From Bacteroidota bacterium (GTDB taxonomy: Bacteria; Bacteroidota; Ignavibacteria; Tepidaquicellales; Tepidaquicellaceae): DNA of 64,000 nt. Shown here one piece after another: positions 27,316 through 36,120 of this stretch. A program made the position numbers and the translations under genes. Where the stretch lies: positions 1 through 64,000 of the forward strand of contig JAFDZO010000023.1 in NCBI GenBank assembly GCA_018266845.1, written 5' to 3'. Each line of letters opens with the position of its first letter. Positions within the stretch are counted from its first letter, which is position 1. Under the pieces are notes generated by a model, which did not search any database, had not been told where the DNA came from, and saw nothing but the letters and a program-made list of their open reading frames with translations.

Positions 27316-27325
27316 TACCAGTCGA

Positions 27326-27374
27326 ACAACTTGCCAATGCCCCTATTTTCACCATTGGCAGGTTGTTTTTTTTT
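27326..27374 (+). terminator. intrinsic terminator
   Basis: A 14-bp stem (ACAACTTGCCAATG / CATTGGCAGGTTGT, one G-T pair) is followed by a T-rich run, eleven bases after the T9SS gene's stop. Confidence 0.92.
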
Positions 27375-27572
27375 ATGTGAGTAGTATTCTACCACACATT
27401 ACACAGATTTTTCACAGGGCACGCAGATAAAATTTTTTTGATTCACTTGAGTATAATAATAGTAGAGACGCAAAACTTTGCGTCTCTATATCTTTGTTGG
27501 GAAGACGAACACTTTTTGACTTCAACAATAATTTCTTCATCATTATCTTTATACACAAAAAACTAAACCTCA

Positions 27573-29132
27573 ATGAAAAAGTATCTATTAATCATTCTGC
27601 TATTTGCCGCAAATTTTGCTTGGGCGCAATATACAAATGTCAGAATTGATTCCGGCTCATCTTCACCAAATGAACCTTCTATCTGGATAAATCCGAAAAA
27701 TCCAAATCAGGTTGTCGGGGGGGCTAATATTAACTCCTATTATTACTCAACAAACGGGGGAACTAACTGGACAAAGGCGGCGCTTACTTCAACTTATTCG
27801 GTTTGGGGAGATCCGGCAATTTTTACTGATACGCTCGGAAACTTTTATTACCTTCATTTAACAAATCCTTCCGGCGGAACATTTATTGACAGAATTGTCT
27901 GCCAAAAGTCAACCAACGGAGGAGCAAACTGGAATAACGGCTCTTATATGGGATTCAATGTTCCCAAGCAGCAGGATAAGGCGTGGGGATGTGTTGACCC
28001 AAGAAATAATAATCTATATGTAACTTGGACGCAATTTGACAGCTATGGAAGCTCGAGTCCTTCCGACAGCTCGAATATTTTATTTTCGCGCTCAACTGAT
28101 GGCGGAAATAATTGGAGCACTGCATTAAGAATAAACCAAAAGGCAGGCGATTGTATTGATGAAGATAACACCGTAGAAGGAGCAGTTCCATGTGTTGGTC
28201 CAAACGGAGAAATTTATGTGGCATGGTCAGGACCGCTCGGAATTGTAATGGATAAATCTACTAACGGCGGGCTTAACTGGCTTTCCAATGATATTTTTGT
28301 AACGACACATCCGGGAGGATGGGATTATGCTATTCCGGGAATTTACAGAGCTAACGGATTGCCAATAACTGCCTGCGATTTAAGCAACGGACCCTACAGA
28401 GGAACAATTTATATTAACTGGTCTGACCAGCGAAACGGAACAACTGATACAGATGTATGGCTTATAAAATCAACTAACGGTGGATTAAACTGGAGCGCAG
28501 TTAAACGCGTTAATGATGACCCGGCTGGTAAGCAGCAATTTTTTACATGGATGACTGTTGACCAAAAGACAGGACACTTATACTTCGTATTTTATGATAG
28601 AAGAAACTACTCTTCAGGCAACCAAACAGATGTCTATATGGCGCGCTCTACTGACGGCGGAGAAACATTTGTAAACTTTAAAGTCAGCTCCTCGCCCTTT
28701 ACGCCAACATCTGGAACTTTCTTTGGTGATTATACAAATGTTTCCGCCTATAATGGAAAAGTGAGACCAATATGGGCAAGGCTGAACGGACAGATGAGCA
28801 TATACACCGCGCTTGTAGATTTTCCAACGGGTGTAAATCCGGTAGGAAACTCCGTGCCGGAAAATTATTCATTGGAACAGAATTATCCGAATCCGTTTAA
28901 TCCTGAAACAAAGATAAAATTTTCAATACCTGAGGCGCAAAGCGTTTCACTTAGGGTTTATGATATACAGGGAAAAATGGTTGCTGAGTTATTTAGTGAT
29001 GCTGCCTTAACTACCGGAACTTACGAAGTGAATTTTAATTCAGGCAATTTTAATTTATCTTCAGGGACTTATTATTATACCTTAAAAACCGATAAATTTA
29101 CGCAGACAAAAAAGCTGACAATAGTGAAATAA
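27573..29132 (+). CDS. T9SS-exported BNR/sialidase-fold propeller protein
   Basis: 519 residues. Signal peptide MKKYLLIILLFAANFAWA, a six-bladed propeller with Asp-boxes (S-T-N-G-G-T-N-W, S-T-N-G-G-A-N-W, S-T-D-G-G-N-N-W, S-T-N-G-G-L-N-W twice, S-T-D-G-G-E-T-F) and a C-terminal sorting domain (NYPNPFNPETKIKFSIP). The fold is that of exo-sialidases, but the catalytic arginine triad and Tyr/Glu pair are not evident to me, so glycosidase activity is unproven. Starts 258 bases after the upstream gene and its terminator, with its own promoter presumably in between. Confidence 0.88.
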   Translation: MKKYLLIILLFAANFAWAQYTNVRIDSGSSSPNEPSIWINPKNPNQVVGGANINSYYYSTNGGTNWTKAALTSTYSVWGDPAIFTDTLGNFYYLHLTNPSGGTFIDRIVCQKSTNGGANWNNGSYMGFNVPKQQDKAWGCVDPRNNNLYVTWTQFDSYGSSSPSDSSNILFSRSTDGGNNWSTALRINQKAGDCIDEDNTVEGAVPCVGPNGEIYVAWSGPLGIVMDKSTNGGLNWLSNDIFVTTHPGGWDYAIPGIYRANGLPITACDLSNGPYRGTIYINWSDQRNGTTDTDVWLIKSTNGGLNWSAVKRVNDDPAGKQQFFTWMTVDQKTGHLYFVFYDRRNYSSGNQTDVYMARSTDGGETFVNFKVSSSPFTPTSGTFFGDYTNVSAYNGKVRPIWARLNGQMSIYTALVDFPTGVNPVGNSVPENYSLEQNYPNPFNPETKIKFSIPEAQSVSLRVYDIQGKMVAELFSDAALTTGTYEVNFNSGNFNLSSGTYYYTLKTDKFTQTKKLTIVK

Positions 29133-29205
29133 TAAAAAGTACCGGTTGTTTAAATAAACCTGCGAACAACGATTAACGAGAAACAAAAAACGTTCAACAA
29201 ATACA

Positions 29206-29694
29206 ATGGCGATAGTTAAAAAGAAAGATTTAACCATACTTGAGCAAACCTATCTACCGCAGGTAGTAAAAGGTTTAGGGCAGACATTCAAGCAGATGTT
29301 CAAGCCGAAATTCACAAGACAGTATCCCGAAGAAAGATGGGTTTCACCTCCTTCTTTCAGAGGAAGACCTGTGCTTGTTGAAGAGCAGGGCAAAGAGCGG
29401 TGCGTAGCATGCGGATTGTGTTCCCGCGTTTGTCCGGCGCTTGCGATTGAAGTTCAGGCAGGGGAAACGGAGCTTGAAAAAGAGCGTTACCCTGAGAAGT
29501 TTGAAATCAACATGCTAAGATGTATATACTGCGGATTTTGCGAAGAGGTATGCCCCGAAGAGGCAATTGTAATGAGCGATGAGTTCGAGCTTGTTTTTAA
29601 CAATCAACCGGAAGCAATTTATGGCAAGGATAAGCTTTTATTCCCAAAGGAACGAGTTCAGAAAAGGTTGGACTTTTTAAAAGAAAACAGGTAA
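29206..29694 (+). CDS. nuoI: NADH-quinone oxidoreductase subunit I (stand-alone)
   Basis: 162 residues with two 4Fe-4S ferredoxin motifs: [12 protein letters not shown] and [12 protein letters not shown]. The N-terminus ([18 protein letters not shown]) and [12 protein letters not shown] match NuoI, which carries clusters N6a/N6b in the peripheral arm of complex I. The gene lies between T9SS genes with no other nuo gene in the window, so complex I genes must be elsewhere or this serves a related ferredoxin-type complex. Confidence 0.88.
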   Translation: MAIVKKKDLTILEQTYLPQVVKGLGQTFKQMFKPKFTRQYPEERWVSPPSFRGRPVLVEEQGKERCVACGLCSRVCPALAIEVQAGETELEKERYPEKFEINMLRCIYCGFCEEVCPEEAIVMSDEFELVFNNQPEAIYGKDKLLFPKERVQKRLDFLKENR

Positions 29695-29703
29695 CTTATA
29701 TCT

Positions 29704-30372
29704 ATGAAATTTCGGCTTCTGATAATAACCTGTTTAGTTTTAATTTCCCTCAAGAGCTTTGCCGCCGGTAAAGATGACGGCGATATGAAGCTCTCATCCT
29801 TTTCCGCGAAGGTAAAGAAAGGGGAGGTTACTCTTACCTGGAAAGTATCCAATCCGAAGAATCTCTACAAGTTCAGGCTGGAGTCAAGAAAATCTTCCGA
29901 ATCCGCCTATACAAGGATAGATGACATAATTTTCACAGATTACCTTAAAAAGGACACCAAGGGCGATGAAGCTGTGTACTCGTTCTCATATAAGGATACG
30001 AAGTCTGAAAATGGAGTGTATTTTTACCGGCTGACTCTTGAAGATGCAAGGTATGCCGCGCTTGGCTTCGAGGAAATCAAGCTGGGCATTTCTGATATTC
30101 CTGACTTTAAGCTGCATCAAAATAACCCTAATCCCTTCAATCCAAGTACATTAATTACATACGAGTTAAAGTCTGCCTCTAATGTAAAGCTTAGCGTTTT
30201 CACGATGACGGGACAGCTGGTGGCAAAGCTGGTGGATGAGGCGCAGACGGCGGGGAACTACTCGGTGGAGTTTAACGCGATTAACTATCCCGACCTATCC
30301 TCTGGAATCTACTTTTATAAGCTGGAAACGCAATATTCGGCGGATATAAGGAAGATGATACTGGCAAAGTAG
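29704..30372 (+). CDS. T9SS-exported protein with fibronectin-like domain
   Basis: 222 residues. Signal peptide MKFRLLIITCLVLISLKSFA, a fibronectin type III-like strand pattern (KKGEVTLTWKVSN ... GVYFYRLTLED), then a sorting domain (N-N-P-N-P-F-N-P-S, LSVFTMTGQLVAKLV, LSSGIYFYKLE). It begins nine bases after nuoI on the same strand, so the two may be cotranscribed. Function beyond export is unknown. Confidence 0.87.
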   Translation: MKFRLLIITCLVLISLKSFAAGKDDGDMKLSSFSAKVKKGEVTLTWKVSNPKNLYKFRLESRKSSESAYTRIDDIIFTDYLKKDTKGDEAVYSFSYKDTKSENGVYFYRLTLEDARYAALGFEEIKLGISDIPDFKLHQNNPNPFNPSTLITYELKSASNVKLSVFTMTGQLVAKLVDEAQTAGNYSVEFNAINYPDLSSGIYFYKLETQYSADIRKMILAK

Positions 30373-30402
30373 TAGGTATAAAGTATAACGTAGGAAGTAT
30401 CG

Positions 30403-30428
30403 AAAAGCCGCGATTTTTGCGGCTTTTT
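30403..30428 (+). terminator. intrinsic terminator
   Basis: AAAAGCCGC and GCGGCTTTTTT enclose GATTTTT; located about 30 bases after the stop of the T9SS gene. Confidence 0.88.
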
Positions 30429-30767
30429 TGCTTTATGGAGAAAACTTACGCTTAAATTTGGACTGTGCAAATAAATAATTATTTTAATAATATTTTATTT
30501 GAGATATTTTCCGGCTTGCAGGTAACTAATTGATTTTTATAGATATATTTGGATAAAACTCTTGATTTTTTACACTTTTCAAACATTTCCCATATAAAAC
30601 CGGGTTGACATTCATCAGTTTACTCGGTTTCATGGCTTACAGCAATTTCCTGCAATCACAAATCCAAAAGAAAAGCTTTTCCTGATTTCCCTATATTGCA
30701 TGGATTTCAATAGACTCTAAAAAAAATATTAATTAGTTTATAAAGCAATATTTGCGCTAAATATTTT
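30429..30767. other. gene-free AT-rich gap
   Basis: About 340 bases with no plausible coding frame or strong hairpin. I see no convincing RNA or repeat here. Confidence 0.5.
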
Positions 30768-31112
30768 ATGATATTTTCTTTAATACTATTGGAATCAGAG
30801 CAAATGCCTGTTGTATGGGTGATTATTTTATTGTTGTTTGCAATTTTTATGCTTCTGCTGAAAATTTATAATCATCCGCAATGGAAACTTCCGAAGTATA
30901 AACAAAGAGTTTACGTTCCATCGTGGAAAGAGATAAAAGAAATTTTGTCGTTTAAGCAGAAGAAAAAATTTTACGAAGAAGGATACGCCGATGAACCCGA
31001 TGAAGATGAATTTGAGGCGGAAAAAAAGAAAGTGATTGCAGAGAGAATGTTGAGGGAAAAGAAAAATGGAGACTTAACAAAAATTTACGAAAGGAAAATT
31101 AACAGTAAATAA
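30768..31112 (+). CDS. small single-pass membrane protein
   Basis: Up to 114 residues: one N-terminal membrane helix (PVVWVIILLLFAIFMLLLKIY) then a long charged cytosolic tail (ILSFKQKKKFYEEGY, acidic stretch DEPDEDEFEAE, basic end). The ATG at 30804 (M-P-V-V-W) would place the helix right at the N-terminus and is a good alternative start. No family recognised. It is followed on the same strand by another small membrane protein. Confidence 0.65.
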   Translation: MIFSLILLESEQMPVVWVIILLLFAIFMLLLKIYNHPQWKLPKYKQRVYVPSWKEIKEILSFKQKKKFYEEGYADEPDEDEFEAEKKKVIAERMLREKKNGDLTKIYERKINSK

Positions 31113-31151
31113 TTTTTTAAGGATGATACAAATTAATTATATTTATTGAAT

Positions 31152-31490
31152 ATGAGACTTTTTTTAAGAACGGCCATACCCATCCTCGTTTTCGGACTCC
31201 TTTTATTTTGGCTTCTAGGTTTGGAAAGACAAGCTTCAAGGAATATCAGACTTGGTGTCGCCATAGTTTTTTGCTTATTAATTATTTTTTTCGTTATAAA
31301 AGCCGGTGGCATTTCAAAATCCTACAAAGAATGGCAAAAACAAGCTCACAAAACAGGAGTAAGAAGACGCGCTTTGATTCAATCCGCATTTTTAGGAAAA
31401 GAGCCGGAATATTACGTAAATGAATCTATCAAAAAGGACAAAGAAAAGAGAAAGAAAAAAAGAGTTAAAAACGACGGAAACGATTTCTGA
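31152..31490 (+). CDS. small two-helix membrane protein with basic tail
   Basis: 112 residues from ATG 31152 (a TTG six bases upstream is less likely). Two hydrophobic segments (about 5-22 and 33-50), then a basic tail ending in repeated K/R (KEKRKKKRVKN). Starts 39 bases after the preceding gene; the two may form a unit. Function unknown. Confidence 0.65.
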   Translation: MRLFLRTAIPILVFGLLLFWLLGLERQASRNIRLGVAIVFCLLIIFFVIKAGGISKSYKEWQKQAHKTGVRRRALIQSAFLGKEPEYYVNESIKKDKEKRKKKRVKNDGNDF

Positions 31491-31675
31491 TAAAAAAGTA
31501 CGCAGATAAAATTAAGCGCAAAAAACTCTCGAGGTGTCTAAAAACTGTTCAGAGATGAGAGGAAGCAGTGTATTGCTGATACGAATGTAAATTTCAATCA
31601 TACCTGATTACCCTGTAAAAAATAAAGCAAATCGAAGAACTGAACTCGTTTGTATGAAAAGTAGTTTCGTTCTTT

Positions 31676-31701
31676 CGTTACTTCGCGGGAGCGTAGTAAC
31701 G
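31676..31701. repeat. hairpin CGTTACT...AGTAACG
   Basis: A 7-bp inverted repeat with a GC-rich loop (TCGCGGGAGCG), lying in the 290-base convergent gap between two membrane-protein gene groups. The flanking CTTT/AAAG also pair. No T-run directly adjoins, so a terminator call is weak. Confidence 0.45.
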
Positions 31702-31780
31702 AGGGAAAGCTTTCTATGTGACTTGTAGTCATTGGTATGAATTTCAATTTGAGGATATAGGGAGCAAACATTTGCAAGAT

Positions 31781-32578
31781 TTATTCATTATTTTCTAATT
31801 TTGGAGTAAGAAATATATATTTCGTTTTTTCGTATTCTAAAAGGTTGATAAATATATTGTAGTATTGTTCTGCTTTTTCAAACTCATTCTTTATCGAATG
31901 ACAGATTACTAACCCATAATAGGCATCTATTATAAAAGAATCTATTTTTAATGTCTGATGTAAGTCAGAAATGACTTTCTCAATATCATTCATTTTAAAA
32001 AATACGGCTGCTCGGCATAAGTATATTACTGCATTTGATGGATTTAATTCAAGCGCTTTAGAAAAACATGCGAAGGTCTCATTGTAGGATTTATTTTTAA
32101 AGTGCATCAAAGCTTTTTGAATATATGCATTTTCTAAATTTTTAAAATCAATTTTATCTATATTGTGATTTTCAATTAAAAATTGAATAATAATAGAAAA
32201 AAACTCTATATTATGATTTTTTCTTTTTGTTACCCCTTTTATCTGAATATCTAAATCTTTTAAATACATACAATAATTAGATGATAAATTGTATTTTTTA
32301 CTATGAAAACCAATCGCATCGTTTCCCCAAGAAACTTTCTGTTTAAAAATCAAATACAACTTCATTAATTCAATTAATTTTATTCTATACAGTACTATTA
32401 AGCAAATAATTAAAACTATTAGAATTAAGAATACATAATTATTATTTATTAAAAAATAACCAGTGACAATTAGAAGATTTCCAAAAATTATCGACAAAAA
32501 AATTAAAAATTCCTTAAAATAATTTTTGTAGGATTTCCTAATAGATAGAATTTCAAATATGTTTTCAGAATAACTCAT
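31781..32578 (-). CDS. membrane-anchored TPR protein
   Basis: 265 residues. Two membrane helices at about 26-45 and 48-66, a basic region, then two or three TPR-like repeats (A-L-M-H-F-K-N-K-S-Y-N-E-T-F-A-C-F-S-K-A-L; VIYLCRAAVFFKMNDIEKVI). Very AT-rich codon use. It is downstream of a 99-residue membrane protein gene (13-base gap), suggesting a pair. No known partner. Confidence 0.7.
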   Translation of the reverse strand: MSYSENIFEILSIRKSYKNYFKEFLIFLSIIFGNLLIVTGYFLINNNYVFLILIVLIICLIVLYRIKLIELMKLYLIFKQKVSWGNDAIGFHSKKYNLSSNYCMYLKDLDIQIKGVTKRKNHNIEFFSIIIQFLIENHNIDKIDFKNLENAYIQKALMHFKNKSYNETFACFSKALELNPSNAVIYLCRAAVFFKMNDIEKVISDLHQTLKIDSFIIDAYYGLVICHSIKNEFEKAEQYYNIFINLLEYEKTKYIFLTPKLENNE

Positions 32579-32591
32579 TTACTGATATTAA

Positions 32592-32891
32592 CTATTTTTT
32601 AGCTTTATTAATTTCTTTATTGTATTGTATGGTTAAAATTCTAAAAAATTTATATGTCGTCATTAGAATTGGATATAAACTAGTCAATGCGAACATCGCT
32701 TTGAAGATTTCCAATACGTAACTTTCAACTCCATTTATTTGAAACAGATGAAGGAATTTATCAAAATAATATTGAGATATTAGCCAAATACTCAAAAAAA
32801 TTAGGTGTAATATAGTATGAGCTAATACATGTAAGTATAATTTAATTGTGTGAGAAATGCTTTCCGTTGGAGCCGATTTGCTTGGTGGCAT
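32592..32891 (-). CDS. small two-helix membrane protein
   Basis: 99 residues with hydrophobic segments near 20-42 and 60-80 and a basic end (NKEINKAKK). No family recognised. Same strand and close to the TPR membrane protein downstream, so it may work with it. Very AT-rich. Confidence 0.6.
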   Translation of the reverse strand: MPPSKSAPTESISHTIKLYLHVLAHTILHLIFLSIWLISQYYFDKFLHLFQINGVESYVLEIFKAMFALTSLYPILMTTYKFFRILTIQYNKEINKAKK

Positions 32892-33070
32892 TGAATCAAG
32901 TTTTTTATAATATATTTATATCATTTAAAGCAAGTACATAATGTAAAAAAATTTTTTGTTGGACAAAAAATTGATTATTAGTTCTAACAGTTAATTCCAA
33001 ATAAAAACTATAAATTAAATTGTATTAAATTCAGTTTCTTCTTTCAAGACGTAAAAAGTTACCACTTTTG

Positions 33071-33385
33071 TCAATTCCCGTTCACCAAATCATATATCAG
33101 TGTCCCGACTAAAAAAAAGAGATATAGAAAATTGAAAATAAAGGCTGCGTTTTGATAGGGAAACATATCGTATTTTTTATAAAAGAGATATACCGAGCCG
33201 TAAACGAACAGCAATATAGGTGAGAGCAGAGCGTATATTCCTATTCCATAGCCCGGGAGGAACAGCCAGAACTTTGTTTCGGTTTGCAGTACAATAAGAA
33301 AACAGATGAGCGTATAAACGTTTAGTATGGTGAAAAGAATGAAGAAAACTTTTGCCGGTTTTGCCGCAGGGGAAATGGAGTTCAT
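33071..33385 (-). CDS. small three-helix membrane protein
   Basis: 104 residues with three hydrophobic segments (about 12-31, 40-66 and 78-99) and short loops (KKYDMFPYQ). Start ATG 33385. Unknown family. The gene's 5' side abuts the large inverted-repeat element at 33424-33618. Confidence 0.65.
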   Translation of the reverse strand: MNSISPAAKPAKVFFILFTILNVYTLICFLIVLQTETKFWLFLPGYGIGIYALLSPILLFVYGSVYLFYKKYDMFPYQNAAFIFNFLYLFFLVGTLIYDLVNGN

Positions 33386-33423
33386 AAAATTTTATTGTTA
33401 AACTGATAAAGCTTTGCTTTAAT

Positions 33424-33618
33424 GTTCTTTTTGTCTTGATATCCCGACAAATCGGGACAGGCGCCAAGAACCAAAAAAATCAAGACCTTGTAAAAATTTG
33501 CTAAAAATTCTTTCGAAAAAGCTGCTCGAAAAAAACTCGCTTCGCTAACGCCCGCTCAAACAGTTTTTCCCGCTAATGCTTTTTCTTAGAATTTTTTATA
33601 CACAAATTTTTAATGGTC
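33424..33618. repeat. large structured inverted-repeat element
   Basis: Outer arms 33484-33522 and 33578-33618 are complementary along most of about 40 bases (GACC, TAAAAATTTG, TAAAAATTCT, TTCGAAAAAGC against GCTTTTTC, AGAATTTTT, CAAATTTTTAA, GGTC). Upstream, TCCCGA-CAAA-TCGGGA (33442-33457) sits within an interleaved set: GTTCTT (33424), GTCTTGAT (33433), AAGAAC (33466), ATCAAGAC (33479), so A-B-A'-B' pairing is possible. It precedes paaA by about 160 bases. No coding capacity. Confidence 0.65.
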
Positions 33619-33776
33619 TGTTTATCTTTTTGTAAAATTTTGCACAATCATACAAATCATTTCAAATCATAAACATGAGTGATTTAAATCTTTCTTTTTT
33701 CTCTAATCTAAATCCACTAACTTTGAATCTTAATACAATAAAAATAGTTTTAGTAAAAAAATAAATCTAAAAAATT

Positions 33777-34757
33777 ATGTACGGCGGAGGATATATTTTC
33801 GATGAGTCGGCTTCTACGGAGCTTGACGACGCAAAAAAGCTTGAGGCATTTGAGGCAAGAATTGAGGCGGGCGAAAAAATCGAACCTTCTGACTGGATGC
33901 CTGCGGAGTACCGCAAGCAGCTTATCAGAATGATTGAACAGCATGCGCACTCCGAAATAATAGGGGCTTTACCCGAAGGCACGTGGATTACACGCGCGCC
34001 GGGATTTAAACGCAAGCTTGCCTTGATGGCGAAGGTTCAGGATGAAGTAGGGCACGCGCAGCTTTTATACAGCGCAGCGGAGACTTTGGGCAAGTCGCGC
34101 GAGGATATGATAAACGATTTAATCAGCGGCAAATCAAAGTACTCAAATGTTTTCAACTATCCGGCTGAAACGTGGGCAGATACGGCAGTGATTGCATGGC
34201 TGATTGATGCGGGCGCAATTATAAATCAGGTGGCGAACTCTAAAGGCAGCTACGGACCTTACTGCCGCGCGCTTGAAAGAATCTGCACTGAAGAAAGTTT
34301 CCATTTGAAGTATGGACATGACAGCGTGGTTTTTCTTGCGACAGGAACGCCTGTGCAGCGAGCAATGGTTCAGGATGCTTTGACAAGATGGTGGAAACCG
34401 ATAATGCACTTCTTCGGTCCATCGGATAAAATCTCCGTGCACAATACGATTATGATGAAGTGGAAGCTGAAGATGGCATCGAACGATGATATGAGACAGA
34501 AGTTTCTGGATATGTATGTTCCGAAAATCTGGGACTTAGGATTGAACATTCCCGACCCGGAACTAAGAAAAGATGAAGCTACGGGTAAGTGGCATTACAC
34601 CGAGCCTGACTGGGAAGAATTTAAGAGAGTGATAAACGGCGATGGTCCCTGCAATAGAGAGAGACTTGCCGTAAGAAAAATGGCAGAAGAAAAAGGCGAG
34701 TGGGTAAGAAGAGCTTTGATGAAGCAAGACGAAAGATATATAACGCCGCTGGCGTAA
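33777..34757 (+). CDS. paaA: phenylacetyl-CoA epoxidase catalytic subunit PaaA
   Basis: 326-residue diiron oxygenase subunit that epoxidises the ring of phenylacetyl-CoA. Family blocks: [37 protein letters not shown] with the ExxH diiron ligands, and [16 protein letters not shown] with the second pair. Full length. Start ATG 33777. First gene of paaABCD; two repeat hairpins lie between it and paaB. Confidence 0.96.
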   Translation: MYGGGYIFDESASTELDDAKKLEAFEARIEAGEKIEPSDWMPAEYRKQLIRMIEQHAHSEIIGALPEGTWITRAPGFKRKLALMAKVQDEVGHAQLLYSAAETLGKSREDMINDLISGKSKYSNVFNYPAETWADTAVIAWLIDAGAIINQVANSKGSYGPYCRALERICTEESFHLKYGHDSVVFLATGTPVQRAMVQDALTRWWKPIMHFFGPSDKISVHNTIMMKWKLKMASNDDMRQKFLDMYVPKIWDLGLNIPDPELRKDEATGKWHYTEPDWEEFKRVINGDGPCNRERLAVRKMAEEKGEWVRRALMKQDERYITPLA

Positions 34758-34763
34758 ATAATT

Positions 34764-34847
34764 TTTCCCCTCTTCTTACTAAGGAGAGGTGGTAGGGGTG
34801 AGGTTATCAGACCGCCCCCTCAGTCCCCCTCCTTATCGAGGAGAGGG
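34764..34847. repeat. two CCTCCT/AGGAGG palindromes between paaA and paaB
   Basis: CCCCTCTTCTTACTAAGGAGAGG and CCCCCTCCTTATCGAGGAGAGGG lie in tandem in the 173-base paaA-paaB gap. They belong to the family at 181 and could act as attenuator or mRNA-processing hairpins within the operon. Confidence 0.6.
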
Positions 34848-34930
34848 ATGTATCACACATCATGAATAATCCTGAAACGCAACACCCGCGCAGTTTAAAA
34901 TTTTAGGGGCTTGAGAAAGAAACATAAAAG

Positions 34931-35335
34931 TTGAAAGAAAATTCCACAATAAAGTCGCTCGACCCGCGGATAACACGGGCTGATATTCCGAAGGACGGGC
35001 AGCTATCAATAGATATAAAGCCGTTAGACCAATGGCAGACCTACGAAGTATTTCATCAGGAAAAAAAAGGCGATCATCATAGCCATGTCGGCTCGCTTCA
35101 TGCGCCGAACCCGGAAATGGCATTTCTTATGGCAAAGGAGCAGTATGCCCGCAGGGGTAGGTGTGTGAATATCTGGGTGGTGAAAACATCCGATATATTC
35201 ACAACTAATTTTGAAGATGAAGATATGTACACAACTAACGATGATAAAATGTACCGCGAAGCCGGCGGATATAAAGTGATGGATAGAATAAACAAGTATA
35301 AGAAAGAACATAAGAAAAAGGAGGCGGTAAAATGA
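34931..35335 (+). CDS. paaB: phenylacetyl-CoA epoxidase subunit PaaB
   Basis: 134 residues. Core Q-T-Y-E-V-F-H-Q-E-K-K-G-D, H-V-G-S-L-H-A-P-N-P-E-M-A, Y-A-R-R-G-R-C-V-N-I-W-V-V matches PaaB, the small structural subunit bridging PaaAC pairs. About 30 residues longer than E. coli PaaB at the N-terminus. The start is TTG 34931, as no ATG precedes the core. Overlaps paaC by four bases (ATGA). Confidence 0.92.
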   Translation: MKENSTIKSLDPRITRADIPKDGQLSIDIKPLDQWQTYEVFHQEKKGDHHSHVGSLHAPNPEMAFLMAKEQYARRGRCVNIWVVKTSDIFTTNFEDEDMYTTNDDKMYREAGGYKVMDRINKYKKEHKKKEAVK

Positions 35336-36120
35336 GCAGCGAAAAGAATTTCGGTTTAAGCGAAGAGCAGACAAAAGCCGTGAAGAATCTTATTCTAAGA
35401 ATGGCTGATGACGAACTTATCATCGGGCATAGAAATTCAGAATGGACGGGACTTGGTCCGATTTTGGAAGAGGATATTGCATTCTCTTCAATGGCGCAAG
35501 ATAAGCTGGGGCATGCTCAAGCGCTGTATAACATTCTGCACACTATGGGAGAGCCTGATGCTGATACCATAGCATTTACAAGAAATGAAAAAAATTTTTA
35601 TTGCTGTCATTTAGTTGAGTATCCGATAGGCGACTATGATTTCAGCATTATGAGGCATTTTTTATTTGATACTGCCGAGGCAGTGCGTTTCGATATGCTG
35701 ACGCGCTCATCTTTTCAGCCGCTTGCAAACCTTGCTAAAAAAATGAGGGGCGAGCTGAAGTATCACACAATGCACGCCAATATATGGATTAACCAGCTTG
35801 GCAAAGGAACTGATGAAAGCCATATCAGAATGCAGAAAGCCCTTGATGAGTGTTTCCCGCTTGCGCTCGGAATTTTTGAGCCGTCGGATTACGAAAATGT
35901 TCTATCGGAAAGCGGAATTTTCGACGGGGAAAAACTTTTGCAGAGTGTCTGGATGGATATTACTGCTGAGGTGATGGAGAAGTCAAATCTAAAGCTGCCG
36001 GATCTGGATTCCGTTACTCCTTCTTACGGAGGAAGAAAGGGATTCCATACCGAGCACTTGCAGCCGCTTCTGGATGAAATGACGGAAGTATATGCAACTG
36101 ACCCGACAGCGGAATGGTAA
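35332..36120 (+). CDS. paaC: phenylacetyl-CoA epoxidase structural subunit PaaC
   Basis: 262-residue ferritin-like partner of PaaA. Blocks: ADDELIIGHRNSEWTG, E-E-D-I-A-F-S-S-M-A-Q-D-K-L-G-H-A, and F-D-M-L-T-R-S-S-F. PaaC lacks catalytic iron in characterised enzymes and holds PaaA and substrate in place. Overlaps both neighbours, so translation is coupled. Confidence 0.95.
   Translation: MSSEKNFGLSEEQTKAVKNLILRMADDELIIGHRNSEWTGLGPILEEDIAFSSMAQDKLGHAQALYNILHTMGEPDADTIAFTRNEKNFYCCHLVEYPIGDYDFSIMRHFLFDTAEAVRFDMLTRSSFQPLANLAKKMRGELKYHTMHANIWINQLGKGTDESHIRMQKALDECFPLALGIFEPSDYENVLSESGIFDGEKLLQSVWMDITAEVMEKSNLKLPDLDSVTPSYGGRKGFHTEHLQPLLDEMTEVYATDPTAEW

Noticed and set aside
27573-29132. Active sialidase
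   Set aside because: Asp-boxes show the fold only; the catalytic arginines and Tyr/Glu pair are not evident.
31676-31701. Intrinsic terminator between convergent membrane genes
   Set aside because: The hairpin lacks an adjoining T-run on either strand; kept only as a repeat.
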